Assembly: GCA_965228435.1 (NCBI GenBank)
Contig: OZ245818.1
Span: forward strand, 7,068,001 to 7,132,000
Source: Hoeflea_A sp965228435
GTDB taxonomy: Bacteria; Pseudomonadota; Alphaproteobacteria; Rhizobiales; Rhizobiaceae
DNA length: 64,000 bases
Direction: 5' to 3'
Part shown: positions 7,714-16,341 of the stretch, piece after piece
Numbering within the stretch: the first letter of the stretch is position 1
How the letters are laid out: every line of letters starts with the position of its first letter
Position numbers and translations under genes: made by a program
The notes under the pieces: model-generated
Databases searched by the model: none
What the model saw: the letters and a program-made list of their open reading frames with translations, nothing else
Told to the model about the DNA's origin: nothing

Positions 7714-9219
7714 TTGGCCCTGCCAACAGGCCTGCCACTCAACGGGCTTTGGTGGTTTGAGCAAGCGAAAAAGCCGGCTACAGTCGGCTTTCGCAAGGTG
7801 AAACCGGATGCAATCTTGACCATCGACGATCATACAGAAACCGGGCCGATCGAGGCTCTCGTCCCGCATGGTCAAGGCCATCAGTTCGCGCTTTACGGTG
7901 ACAGCTGTTCCGGCGTGCCCGGCCATCTACACGAAGCGAACCTTGCGAAGGTCAATGACGTGGTGCTCCGTCTGACCCCGGAGCCCGAGTTCGTTGTCTA
8001 TCCGGGCGACGAGGTCATTGGCCTGACCGGCTGCGAGGATGAATTGCGCGCCCAATGGGCACACTGGTGGAATAAAGAGATGGTGGCACTGGTCGAACGC
8101 GATGTGCCTATTTTCAACTGCACGGGCAACCACACCGTCTACGACAGGATGAGCGAGCGGGTCTTCGGTGAGGTTTGCAGCCACCTGCCGATAAGCGGGC
8201 CTGACGAAGCAAGTCTGTCCTATTTCATGCGCAGAGACGATCTCCTCCTGATCTTCGTCAACACGCTGAACAGCGATCTGGGAGGAGAAGGCCATGTCGA
8301 AACAACCTGGCTCGAGCAGGTTTTGGAAGACAATCGCGATGCCCGCTGGATCTTCGTGATCGGCCACCACCCCGTCTTTCCGGTGAACGGCTATGTTGGC
8401 GCCTATCAGCGAACAATTGGGCCGGAGTATCGCGACCGGTTTTGGCGATTGCTGGCCGACAACAACGTGTTTGCCTATCTCTGCAGCCACATTCTGGCAT
8501 TTGACGTTCAAGTTCATCGCGGCGTTCTACAAATTACAACCGCTGGCGCCGGAACAGCGCATCGCATGCCTCCGGACGTCGAATATCTGCATTGTGTGCA
8601 GGCTGCCATCGACCAAAACGGTCTGCGCTACCAGGTTCTTGATGACAACGGCCGGTTGCGGGAACGTCTTCAATGGCCACCAAGGATCCCGTCTTCTGAC
8701 TCCTGGAACGTTTTGTCCGGAGGTGAGGCTTGGACACACGGAGCATTACACGCCTTTCGGTTTTGCGGTTCCCTTCCCGCCGCGACCGAACCTCGTCGCC
8801 AGACGCTGCTTTCGTTGCAGGCAGACTCCGGCCGGCTCAGCCCCTTGTGGATTGGATTTGCGGGACCGGACCATCGTCTCTCTGTCAGCCTCCAGCCGCA
8901 GCACGGACGAAGCCCACACAATTGGCTCGGACCGTCTCTGCGGCCCGGATCGCCGTTCGATATCCAGATCGCTCTTCACCCCGATATGGGTCCCGGCGGC
9001 ATGCTCTGGCGCGATAACGACCAGGGTCCCTGGTCATCGCTGGAAGGTGCCTCTCCCTGGGGGCCCGAGCGACTCGATTGTCAGGGTTTCTGGGTTGTCG
9101 GAAGCGCCGCAGGCGGGAATGACATGCCTTTTTCTGGCAGCGATCTGAGTATCCGCCACTTTGCGTCACAGGACGCCTGTCAGGATGGCTGGACCCAGGA
9201 TGCGAAATCCGCCAATTGA
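7714..9219 (+). CDS. Calcineurin-like metallophosphoesterase with C-terminal extension
   Basis: The phosphoesterase core occupies roughly residues 50-280 of this frame: FALYGDSCSG (motif I, with DxC in place of DxH), FVVYPGDEV (motif II), NCTGNHTVYD (motif III, GNHT rather than GNHD/E), FVIGHHPVF (motif IV) and LCSHILAFD (motif V, weak). The remaining 200 or so residues are a C-terminal region I do not recognise. The substitutions fall at metal ligands, so activity may be altered. The start is uncertain: TTG at 7714 is the outermost, and GTG at 7798, close before the domain, is an alternative. The 3' end overlaps the convergent glyoxalase gene by 40 bases. Confidence 0.75.
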   Translation: MALPTGLPLNGLWWFEQAKKPATVGFRKVKPDAILTIDDHTETGPIEALVPHGQGHQFALYGDSCSGVPGHLHEANLAKVNDVVLRLTPEPEFVVYPGDEVIGLTGCEDELRAQWAHWWNKEMVALVERDVPIFNCTGNHTVYDRMSERVFGEVCSHLPISGPDEASLSYFMRRDDLLLIFVNTLNSDLGGEGHVETTWLEQVLEDNRDARWIFVIGHHPVFPVNGYVGAYQRTIGPEYRDRFWRLLADNNVFAYLCSHILAFDVQVHRGVLQITTAGAGTAHRMPPDVEYLHCVQAAIDQNGLRYQVLDDNGRLRERLQWPPRIPSSDSWNVLSGGEAWTHGALHAFRFCGSLPAATEPRRQTLLSLQADSGRLSPLWIGFAGPDHRLSVSLQPQHGRSPHNWLGPSLRPGSPFDIQIALHPDMGPGGMLWRDNDQGPWSSLEGASPWGPERLDCQGFWVVGSAAGGNDMPFSGSDLSIRHFASQDACQDGWTQDAKSAN

Positions 9220-9956
9220 AGAAACTCAAGGCCTTGCCCCGGGCCACGCTCAAGCGCGAAGCCCACAAATCCGGGCTCGCCGTCATCGAGAGAGGGTGAT
9301 GCTACTCCTCCTTCCGGGAAATGCTGCAACTCCAGCAGCGAATAGGGTCTCCTCCAGAGCCATTCGCGGTTGGCTACGGCCTTCAGATCGTCGACTGGTG
9401 GCGTTTCCCTGGTTCCTGCAAGAAAATACAGACTGAAGCCATAGTCCGGCACCGGCTGGATAGACACCAGTTGTAGGCCCAGTCGTTCGATACAGTGGGT
9501 CAGCGCCCTATCGAGTTGGTTGATACGCAAGGTGATGTGCGCGAGCGTTGCCTGACCGCCGACCGGATGTCCCTCGCCGGCATCGGTCTGGTTGCCTTCA
9601 AATCCCTGCTGCAAAAGCTCGACGACGAACCCATCGGGGTCACGCAAGTGGCATAGATAGCCAATATCCTCGAATTGAATCGGGTCGGACACCGGCCAGC
9701 CGGATTGCCTGATGAACGCCACGGCATGGTCGAGGTCACGAAGTGTGATGCCGATCTTCCAGTAGAAGTCCCGCTTTGACGTCACCAGCGGCTGGTTTGC
9801 GCCGCCGTTGAGTTCAAGCAAGGTTTGCTTCGGATCATAGCCCAGCAGCGGCGTGGATGCTTCGCCGAAATTGCGCATGCCCAGAACACGCTCGTAGAAG
9901 GCCGCCAATTCCGCCGGTTGAAAAACACGCAATCGATTTCTGGCAAATTTCAGCAC
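9180..9956 (-). CDS. Glyoxalase/bleomycin-resistance (VOC) family protein, two domains
   Basis: This 258-residue protein carries two vicinal-oxygen-chelate modules. The first (about 5-120) reads AAFYERVLGMRNFG ... YLCHLRDPDGFVVELLQ, and the second (about 135-250) contains LAHITLRINQLDRALTHCIERLGLQLV and a closing acidic LEFLQL strand. Candidate metal ligands are the HLRDPDG/E and HITLR positions. It lies 9 bases downstream of chrA on the same strand, so it is probably the third gene of the chromate operon; why a VOC protein should be there is unclear. Glutathione or thiol chemistry during chromate stress is one guess. Confidence 0.85.
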   Translation of the reverse strand: MLKFARNRLRVFQPAELAAFYERVLGMRNFGEASTPLLGYDPKQTLLELNGGANQPLVTSKRDFYWKIGITLRDLDHAVAFIRQSGWPVSDPIQFEDIGYLCHLRDPDGFVVELLQQGFEGNQTDAGEGHPVGGQATLAHITLRINQLDRALTHCIERLGLQLVSIQPVPDYGFSLYFLAGTRETPPVDDLKAVANREWLWRRPYSLLELQHFPEGGVASPSLDDGEPGFVGFALERGPGQGLEFLQLADFASWVQPS

Positions 9957-9965
9957 GTTGATTTC

Positions 9966-11255
9966 CTAGCCCAGCAACGACAGCACCACGCCGCAAACGG
10001 CCGAAATGGCGAGCACTCGAACCATGTTCCAGTGCAGACGCAGCAAAAGCAAACCGCTCAGCAACGCCAACAGCAACACGCGCCAATCGAGCGTGCCAAT
10101 ATCGGGCTGCCAGAGAACCAAAGGACCGACCCGATTGGCAGTCACATCGGCAAAAAAGACATGCAATGCGAACCATATCGAAAGATTGAGGATCACGCCC
10201 ACGACCGCAGCGGTGATGGCGGCAAGCGCGCCTCTCAGGCGCGGTTGCGATGCGATCCACTCGATATAGGGGGCCCCGGCGAATATCCACAGGAAGCAGG
10301 GCGTGAAGGTAACCCAAAGCGTCACCGCCGCACCGGCAAGGCCAATCAACAGACCACCCTGCCCGAAAGCGGACAGAAAGCCGACAAATTGCGTGACGAG
10401 GATCAGAGGGCCGGGTGTTGTTTCCGCGAGACCCAGTCCATCCATCATCGCTCCGGCGGTCAACCATCCATGAAGCCCGATAACGTCCTGTGCCATGTAA
10501 GCCAGCACTGCATAGGCTCCACCAAACGTGACGACGGCCAGTTTGGAAAAGAACCAGCCAAGATCCGTCAGGATCTGCGGACCGGACAGCCACGTGAGTG
10601 CCAGCAGAGGCCCCCACCAAATGGCCAACCAGAGAGCAACCGTTCCGAATGTTCCGGAAACGCGGACCGGAATCGCTGGCGGTGGGCCTTCGTTCCCATC
10701 GGCCTTACCAAAAAAGAAGCCAAATAAAGCCGCACCAAGTACCAGCAATGGAAACGGCAGAGCCAGAAAGAAGATGCCGACAAAGGCCAGAACGGCTATC
10801 ACCCAATGCTGTGTTAGGTGCAACGCCCTTTTTGCAACGCGAACAAGCGCCTCGACAACAATGACGAGCACGGCCGCCTTGACCCCGAGAAACAGGGCAC
10901 TGATGAGCGGCACACCACCGAAATAGGCATAGATGATGCCAAGAGCGAGCATGACCAACGCCCCTGGCAGCACAAATAAAAGTCCGGCGACAAGCCCCCC
11001 CTTTGTCCCGTGCAGGCGCCAGCCGGCATAAGTGGCGAGCTGCATGGCTTCCGGCCCTGGCAGCAGCATGCAAAAACTCAACGCACTGAGGAACTGTTGT
11101 TCGCTCAGCCATCGCCGCTCCTCGACGATCATGCGATGCATCAAGGCGATCTGAGCCGCTGGCCCACCGAAGGAAAGGATGCCGATCCTTGCCCAGACTG
11201 CGGTGGCTTCGCCCAGCGATACGGCAGGTTGGCTTCCATCCGTTGAAGCGTCCAT
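9966..11255 (-). CDS. chrA: Chromate efflux transporter ChrA
   Basis: This 429-residue membrane protein has the two homologous CHR halves of the long-chain ChrA family, each opening with the signature FGGPAAQIALMHR / FGGAYAVLAYMAQ. The N-terminal half adds LLPGPEAMQLATYAGW and the C-terminal half TPGPLILVTQFVGF. ChrA exports chromate from the cytoplasm using the proton gradient. The real start is ATG 11255; the open frame runs on upstream only because it overlaps chrB in another frame. It is 4 bases downstream of chrB, so they form one transcript with the VOC gene behind. Confidence 0.93.
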   Translation of the reverse strand: MDASTDGSQPAVSLGEATAVWARIGILSFGGPAAQIALMHRMIVEERRWLSEQQFLSALSFCMLLPGPEAMQLATYAGWRLHGTKGGLVAGLLFVLPGALVMLALGIIYAYFGGVPLISALFLGVKAAVLVIVVEALVRVAKRALHLTQHWVIAVLAFVGIFFLALPFPLLVLGAALFGFFFGKADGNEGPPPAIPVRVSGTFGTVALWLAIWWGPLLALTWLSGPQILTDLGWFFSKLAVVTFGGAYAVLAYMAQDVIGLHGWLTAGAMMDGLGLAETTPGPLILVTQFVGFLSAFGQGGLLIGLAGAAVTLWVTFTPCFLWIFAGAPYIEWIASQPRLRGALAAITAAVVGVILNLSIWFALHVFFADVTANRVGPLVLWQPDIGTLDWRVLLLALLSGLLLLRLHWNMVRVLAISAVCGVVLSLLG

Positions 11256-11259
11256 TGCC

Positions 11260-12078
11260 TCAGCTCCTCGCTTGGGCCGGGGGCCAGTCGTGGCCCTCAT
11301 CTGTGGCGTCACGCGCCCAGCGGTAGAAGGCATCGTACAGCAACATCCCGGCGTCGAGCTGGTCAAGATCGTCACGGTACATGCGCGACAGGCCGAGAGA
11401 GGCCGCCAGCAGACCGGCCGCCTCCGGCGCCAGATCGTGACGGTTTGTGTCGGCACCACGCACGATGGTGGCCAACCGGTGGAGCGGCTCCGACCCGAGT
11501 CGAAACTCCTCCAGCAAGGTGTCGAACGTGCAACGTTCTTCCCGGTGGCTCCAGAAACAGTCCTCGACGTCAAATGGGGTCGCATTGAACTTCTCTGCGA
11601 CGTTGAGAACCTGCGACGGAGAAACGAGCAGGAATTGAGCGCGACGATCCACGAAACGGCGAATCAGCCAGGGACAGGCAATGCGGTCGATTTTTGGCCG
11701 GTGGCGCGTGACCCAGACCGACCTGCCTTCATCGTTGCGTTCGGGAATGCGAGCCTCAGGCACCATCGGCAAACCCGCTTCGCGCCAGCCGACGCGGCCG
11801 CTTTCAAGCGACTCCGCGGCGATACCGTGATCCCGCAGAATGGCTGCGGCACCCTGACCAAGTTTCAGTCCGCGATGACAGTAAACGACCACACGGTTTT
11901 TCCGCAGTTCCGGTACAAGTGCTGATACCGATGCGAACGGATGGCGAATGGCCGTCGGAATGAGACTTGGATCGACCGCGAAGTCGTCATCCATGCAGAC
12001 ATCGACAATCACCGGAGCGTCCGGAGTTCCAATCAGGCGGGCGAGTTGAGGCACGGTTATTTCGGTTGGCGACGGCAT
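11260..12078 (-). CDS. chrB: ChrB-like chromate resistance protein with N-terminal rhodanese domain
   Basis: This 272-residue fusion protein starts with a rhodanese domain of about 110 residues (active loop VVYCHRGLKLG; Cys in CHRG). The chromate-resistance ChrB C-terminal domain follows (SVWVTRHRPKIDRIACPWLIRRFVDRRAQFLLV, then FDVEDCFWSHREERCTFDTLL). Rhodanese-ChrB fusions accompany chrA in many proteobacteria. The C-terminal domain is linked to chromate sensing or reduction, and the rhodanese part may handle sulfur. It heads the chrB-chrA-VOC operon. The region between it and the divergent GNAT gene (12079-12261) shows no clear operator. Confidence 0.88.
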   Translation of the reverse strand: MPSPTEITVPQLARLIGTPDAPVIVDVCMDDDFAVDPSLIPTAIRHPFASVSALVPELRKNRVVVYCHRGLKLGQGAAAILRDHGIAAESLESGRVGWREAGLPMVPEARIPERNDEGRSVWVTRHRPKIDRIACPWLIRRFVDRRAQFLLVSPSQVLNVAEKFNATPFDVEDCFWSHREERCTFDTLLEEFRLGSEPLHRLATIVRGADTNRHDLAPEAAGLLAASLGLSRMYRDDLDQLDAGMLLYDAFYRWARDATDEGHDWPPAQARS

Positions 12079-12261
12079 GGCGCATCCTTCCCTTTTGTCG
12101 ATACGGTTGGATGCGAAACTTGGGCTGTCGCCTCACGGGGTGTTCGCAAACCCCATGGTTGTTTTGTTGCAGACAAGACCATCGCAGGTCAAGGCCCGCC
12201 GCTCGCCGCCGATCAATTGTAGCCGCGAGCTTGCTCCGGCACACCTGGAAGTATAATCGGC

Positions 12262-12789
12262 ATGTCGCGGCAACCGAAACACGGACAAATGAGCAATCCA
12301 GATTACCAATTCACGCCGGTCACAGAGGCGGATTTTCCATTGCTGCGCCGGTGGCTGGCATCGCCGGAAGTCCGCAAATGGTGGGGCGATCCGGACTCTG
12401 AACTCGGGCTTATCCGAGAAGATCTCGACGAAGACCGAATGATCAATCTGATGGTCAGCGTCGACGGTCACCCGTTTGCCTATGTGCAGCACTATGAGGT
12501 GCATAGTTGGCCGCAGGCTCATCTTTCTCACCTTCCCTCCGGCTGTCGTGCAATCGACACGTTTGTCGGGGACCCCAAAATGCTGGGAGCAGGTCATGCG
12601 CCGGCCTATCTTCGTCAGCTGGCTTCAAGCCTCCTGGCCGACGGTGCGCCGGAGGTTGTCATCGATCCGGTGGCGGACAATGCTCGTGCGGTACGCGCTT
12701 ATGAAAAAGCCGGTTTCAGCCGGATTGAACGTCTCGAAAGTGCCGATGAAACCGTCATGCTGATGTTTTTTGAGCGCAACTCACAATAA
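12262..12789 (+). CDS. GNAT acetyltransferase resembling aminoglycoside 6'-N-acetyltransferase
   Basis: This 175-residue GNAT protein is laid out like the AAC(6')-Ib family. It has WLASPEVRKWWG near residue 30, an IDTFVGDPKMLGAGHAPAYL stretch at the acetyl-CoA loop (family pattern IDQFIG...LGKGLG), and PVADNARAVRAYEKAGF near the C-terminus (family pattern DP...N.RAIRCYEKAGF). These enzymes acetylate the 6'-amino group of aminoglycosides; siderophore-type acetyltransferases share the fold, so the true substrate is open. ATG 12289 is an alternative start. Its TAA overlaps the ATG of the class D beta-lactamase gene (TAATG), so the two are translationally coupled. Confidence 0.78.
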   Translation: MSRQPKHGQMSNPDYQFTPVTEADFPLLRRWLASPEVRKWWGDPDSELGLIREDLDEDRMINLMVSVDGHPFAYVQHYEVHSWPQAHLSHLPSGCRAIDTFVGDPKMLGAGHAPAYLRQLASSLLADGAPEVVIDPVADNARAVRAYEKAGFSRIERLESADETVMLMFFERNSQ

Positions 12790-13706
12790 TGGCTCCGATT
12801 TGCGGTCTACCCGTCGCCGCCACGGTCCGTTCACATTTGGATGTTCATTGTCCCGTCATGACCGAAGCAGCTCGTAGCACCGGGATCACCAAACGATTTC
12901 GCAAGTCCGTATCTGCCGCACTGTTATATGTTTGCGTCCTGTTGCTGACCGTTGGCGCCTTTGCCGCGGAACGCATCAAAAGGCCTGATCTTGAAACGTT
13001 GTTCGATCGGGCCGGCGTAACTGGCACATTCGTCCTGTTCGACATCGAGAGCGATCGGCTGACTGTCGTCAATTCGCAGCGCGCAGAGCAACGCTTCTTT
13101 CCGGCCTCCACCTTCAAGATCGCGAACAGCCTGATCGCGCTTGAAAACGAAGCGGTCGCCGATGAAAACGAGATCATTCCCTTTGGTGGAAAACCGCAGC
13201 ACATCAAGGCTTGGGAAAAGGACATGTCGATGCGCCAGGCCATCGCGGTGTCCAACGTTCCGGTCTACCAGGAACTCGCCAGGCGGATCGGATTGGACCG
13301 CTACGGGGACTGGTTGGCAAAGCTGGACTATGGCAATCGGACAACCGGAAACAATGTCGAGACCTTCTGGCTCGTCGGACCGCTGGCGATCAGCGCGCTA
13401 GAGCAGGTCGAGTTTCTCGCACGCCTGTCGCAACAGGAACTCATGGCCGACAGAAACCATCAGCTTGTTGTCCGCGATATCATCCGGGTCGAAACACGCA
13501 ATGGCGCGGTCCTGTTCGCCAAATCGGGCTGGACCACAGCGCCCGATCCTGATGTTGTCTGGTTTGTTGGATGGGTGGAAATGGACGGCAGGATCCTGTC
13601 GTTCGCACTAAACCTCGATGCCGATACCCGCGAGAAGGCTCGGCTCAGAGAGCCACTTGCCAGAAGCTTCCTGAAAGCGCTGGATATCTGGCCACCAGCC
13701 GACTGA
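12789..13706 (+). CDS. Class D (OXA-type) beta-lactamase
   Basis: All class D landmarks are present, numbered from the ATG at 12789. The active-site S107-x-x-K110 is in PASTFKIANSLIAL, SNV is at 155-157, YGN at 181-183 and KSGW at 245-248 (usual KTGW/KSGW). The NNVETFWLVGPLAIS segment has the conserved Trp and Leu. A hydrophobic signal segment (about 43-60, ending AFAAE) marks export to the periplasm, where the enzyme would hydrolyse beta-lactams or act as a sensor-like penicillin-binding relative. ATG 12858 gives a more usual signal peptide length; ATG 12789 is coupled to the upstream acetyltransferase. Confidence 0.9.
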   Translation: MAPICGLPVAATVRSHLDVHCPVMTEAARSTGITKRFRKSVSAALLYVCVLLLTVGAFAAERIKRPDLETLFDRAGVTGTFVLFDIESDRLTVVNSQRAEQRFFPASTFKIANSLIALENEAVADENEIIPFGGKPQHIKAWEKDMSMRQAIAVSNVPVYQELARRIGLDRYGDWLAKLDYGNRTTGNNVETFWLVGPLAISALEQVEFLARLSQQELMADRNHQLVVRDIIRVETRNGAVLFAKSGWTTAPDPDVVWFVGWVEMDGRILSFALNLDADTREKARLREPLARSFLKALDIWPPAD

Positions 13707-13901
13707 ACCAATCCAATCCCAACTTCTTTCGAATTTCGCTGCTCGTGGTGTCGAAGCCCACGGCCGCAGTTTGTGGATGCTTCGCGTCGGTTTGTTCGCA
13801 CCAAACCCGCTGACGAAACCAGCCACGGATAAAAGCGCACAGCCAAAATCAGTGGGCGCCGCATCTGCTGCTCAGTCAGTGAACATTTTTAAATAGCTTA
13901 A

Positions 13902-13932
13902 TTGACATCTTTTAAATCATAAACAAAGATGT
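13902..13932 (+). promoter_or_regulatory. Promoter with 8-bp inverted repeat upstream of the GntR gene
   Basis: This AT-rich stretch contains a perfect -35 box TTGACA at 13902-13907 and, 17 bases on, AAAGAT at 13925-13930 as a poor -10 box. ACATCTTT (13905-13912) and AAAGATGT (13925-13932) form a perfect inverted repeat with a 12-base spacer covering exactly that promoter. An autoregulatory operator for the GntR protein encoded 22 bases downstream is the simplest reading. Confidence 0.5.
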
Positions 13933-13954
13933 TGAAGCTTGTGGAGGTTTACGC

Positions 13955-14782
13955 TTGTACGATCCCGATTCTCCTTTCACCTCAGGCGATGGCGAGAAAT
14001 CGCTGCGGCCACAGCAGAAAACCGACTTCGCGGAGTCGCGCCTCTATCAGGCGGTCATCAGTTGCGAGTTGAGGCCAGGAACCTGTTCTACCGAGGCGGA
14101 GCTTGCGGATCGCTTCGGCATTGGACGCGCCGCTGTTCGCGTGGCGCTGGCTCGACTTTCAGCGCTGGCTCTGATGGCCCCGCAACCGCGCCTCGGCTGG
14201 CGCGTGCAGCCGATCAGCGGCGGATTGATCGGGGACGTGATTGAGGCACGTCAGCGGATCGAGCCGGCACTCGCGGCATCCCGCCCCGCACCGGAAGCAA
14301 GAGCGGAGATGCACTCCTATGCTGAGCGGATTGAGGCGATAGCCGGGCAAAGGCACCAGGAAGTCATCGACTCCAGGCGCAGCTACGAACGACGTTTTCG
14401 TGATCAACTGGCCTCCGGCATCAATCCCCTGCTCTTTGGATTTCTGAAAACCCTCTGGGATCAATCCACCCGGATTACGAACTTTCTCGAAGCTGATGGA
14501 GCCGCACACTTGCCGCCGATGAAGGCCTCGGCGCTGTTGCATGCAGTCGATGCGCAAGACAGCGACCGGATTGCGGACAACCTGGCCAAGGAAATCGAAG
14601 CTTTCGAACGGTTTGCACGCGACGCGCTGCTCTCCAACCGAACTGAGTTGGAGTACGCGCCGGCGCCGCAAAATCAGCGAGCCGAGACCGAAGATTTGGC
14701 CGTTAGAGGTCAATTCAAAGGGGCCGCAGAGTCCCACAAAAACTACATGTCCTCCAACACGCAAAAAGGTCAGAGCAACTGA
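13955..14782 (+). CDS. GntR family (FadR/FCD-like) transcriptional regulator
   Basis: This 275-residue regulator has an N-terminal winged helix at about 25-90 (RLYQAVISCELRPGT, TEAELADRFGIGRAAVRVALARL), typical of GntR. An all-helical domain of the FCD type begins at about 95 (VIEARQRIEPALA). The start is TTG 13955, decided by a GGAGG site 7 bases upstream; there is no ATG in frame near it. It lies 38 bases ahead of an eight-gene ABC transporter/enzyme operon on the same strand and probably controls it, with an imported or processed substrate as effector. The C-terminal 40 residues look disordered. Confidence 0.85.
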   Translation: MYDPDSPFTSGDGEKSLRPQQKTDFAESRLYQAVISCELRPGTCSTEAELADRFGIGRAAVRVALARLSALALMAPQPRLGWRVQPISGGLIGDVIEARQRIEPALAASRPAPEARAEMHSYAERIEAIAGQRHQEVIDSRRSYERRFRDQLASGINPLLFGFLKTLWDQSTRITNFLEADGAAHLPPMKASALLHAVDAQDSDRIADNLAKEIEAFERFARDALLSNRTELEYAPAPQNQRAETEDLAVRGQFKGAAESHKNYMSSNTQKGQSN

Positions 14783-14820
14783 TCGGTCTGCCGTGACCTT
14801 TAAAACAGGGAGTCCCTACC

Positions 14821-16338
14821 GTGAAAAACTTACCCATGCTCAAACCCGTCGCCATGGCAGTGATCGCTGCGCTCTGGGTCGCCGGCGCAACGACGGCGCC
14901 AGCCCTTGCCAAGGACGAACTCGTCATTGACCTCGTCAACGAGCCAGCCACCGTGGATCCGCACATGCAGTGGAACCCCGACAGCTATTATGTGTATCGC
15001 AACATCTTCGACAACATCGTAACCCGCGACAACGACGGCAAGATTGTGCCGCAGATTGCCGAGAGTTGGCGATATTTGTCGGATACCGAGCTGGAATTGA
15101 CGATCCGGCCGGATGTTAAATTTCACGATGGCGAACCACTGACTGCCGAAGATGTGGCGTTTTCGGTCAAGCGGATCACTGATCCTGCGTTCGGCTCGCC
15201 GCAATTGGGTCAGTTCAACTCGATCGTGGATGCAAAGGTCACTGGCGACAACACCGTTGTCCTGGTCACGAAGTCTGCTTATCCGGCGCTGCTGGCGCAA
15301 TTGGTGAAGCTTTCGGTTGTCCCGGAACATGTCGCTGGCAAAATGAGCAAGGAAGAATTCAACGCTGCGCCGCTTGGATCCGGGCCTTACGTATTCGACA
15401 GCTGGGATCGGGGCGTTCAGGTGAAGCTGACGAAGAATGCGGATTATTGGGGCGAACCCGGACCGTTCGAAACGGTGGTTTTCAAGGCTGTTTCCGATGC
15501 CGCGACACGGGTTGCCAACCTGCGGGCCGGAACGACCGATCTGATCGTATCCATCGATAGCGACCTCGCCGCCCAGATTGAAGGCGCTGGTGGCGTTCAG
15601 GTTCTGTCGGCTCCGACAGAGCGTGTTGGCTTTCTGGGAATGAACACGACGGTACCGCCTCTCAATGACCCGGAGCTACGCCGTGCGGTTGCGCTGGCTG
15701 TGGATCGCGAAGGCATTGTCGATGGCATCCTGCGTGGTGGCGAAACCGTGGCCAGTCAGATGGCAACCACGTCACATTTTGGTTTTGTAGACGGAATCGA
15801 GCCCTATCCTTTTGACCCGGAGAAAGCCGCTGAAATCGTCGCATCCAAAGGCGATGCGGCAAAGATGAAGATGACCTTCGGCACGGCACCGGTGTTCGAC
15901 CAGCGGATCGTGCAGGCCATTCAGCAGATGCTGACGGAAGCCGGTTTCGATGTGGAGATTTCGCTCACCGATATGGCTACCTATCTGGCAGCAGCACGTA
16001 ATCCTGAACAAAGTGAGCGTCCCCAGCTCAGCTTCGGACGCTGGTCTTGTGCCTGCCAGGATGTGGATGGCGTCCAGTATCCGCTGTTCAATTCAGGCAG
16101 CTCCTGGTCGCGGGTCAACAACGCGGATGTTGACAAGTGGCTCGAGGTTGGACGCACCACTCTCGATGAAGACGAGCGGCTATCAGCCTATGGCGAGGTC
16201 AACAAGATCGTCTACGATGAGACCTTGATCCTGCCGCTCTATCAGGCCGTCGCTCTCTATGGTGCTTCAGACAAACTGGAGTTCCAGCCGACTGCCAACG
16301 AGAGCATGTTCCTCAATCGCATGAGCTGGTCCGAGTAG
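14821..16338 (+). CDS. ABC transporter substrate-binding protein, family 5 (peptide/opine type)
   Basis: This 505-residue SBP_bac_5 protein has a signal peptide of about 30 residues (hydrophobic core, cleavage near PALA-KDE). The mature part has the DppA/OppA signature LRPDVKFHDG-like segment (TIRPDVKFHDGEPLTAEDVAFSVKRI) and GSGPYVFDSWDRG. It captures a peptide-like ligand in the periplasm. GTG start with a CAGGGAG site. It heads the operon; its permease partner starts 3 bases after its stop. Which ligand it binds cannot be read from sequence, but the embedded gamma-glutamyltransferase and deacetylase suggest an amide-containing compound. Confidence 0.92.
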   Translation: MKNLPMLKPVAMAVIAALWVAGATTAPALAKDELVIDLVNEPATVDPHMQWNPDSYYVYRNIFDNIVTRDNDGKIVPQIAESWRYLSDTELELTIRPDVKFHDGEPLTAEDVAFSVKRITDPAFGSPQLGQFNSIVDAKVTGDNTVVLVTKSAYPALLAQLVKLSVVPEHVAGKMSKEEFNAAPLGSGPYVFDSWDRGVQVKLTKNADYWGEPGPFETVVFKAVSDAATRVANLRAGTTDLIVSIDSDLAAQIEGAGGVQVLSAPTERVGFLGMNTTVPPLNDPELRRAVALAVDREGIVDGILRGGETVASQMATTSHFGFVDGIEPYPFDPEKAAEIVASKGDAAKMKMTFGTAPVFDQRIVQAIQQMLTEAGFDVEISLTDMATYLAAARNPEQSERPQLSFGRWSCACQDVDGVQYPLFNSGSSWSRVNNADVDKWLEVGRTTLDEDERLSAYGEVNKIVYDETLILPLYQAVALYGASDKLEFQPTANESMFLNRMSWSE

Positions 16339-16341
16339 CAG

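Noticed and set aside
12079..12261. Possible integron or mobile-element boundary next to the resistance pair
   Set aside because: No attC-like palindrome, integrase, transposase, terminal inverted repeat or target duplication is visible on either side of 12262-13706.
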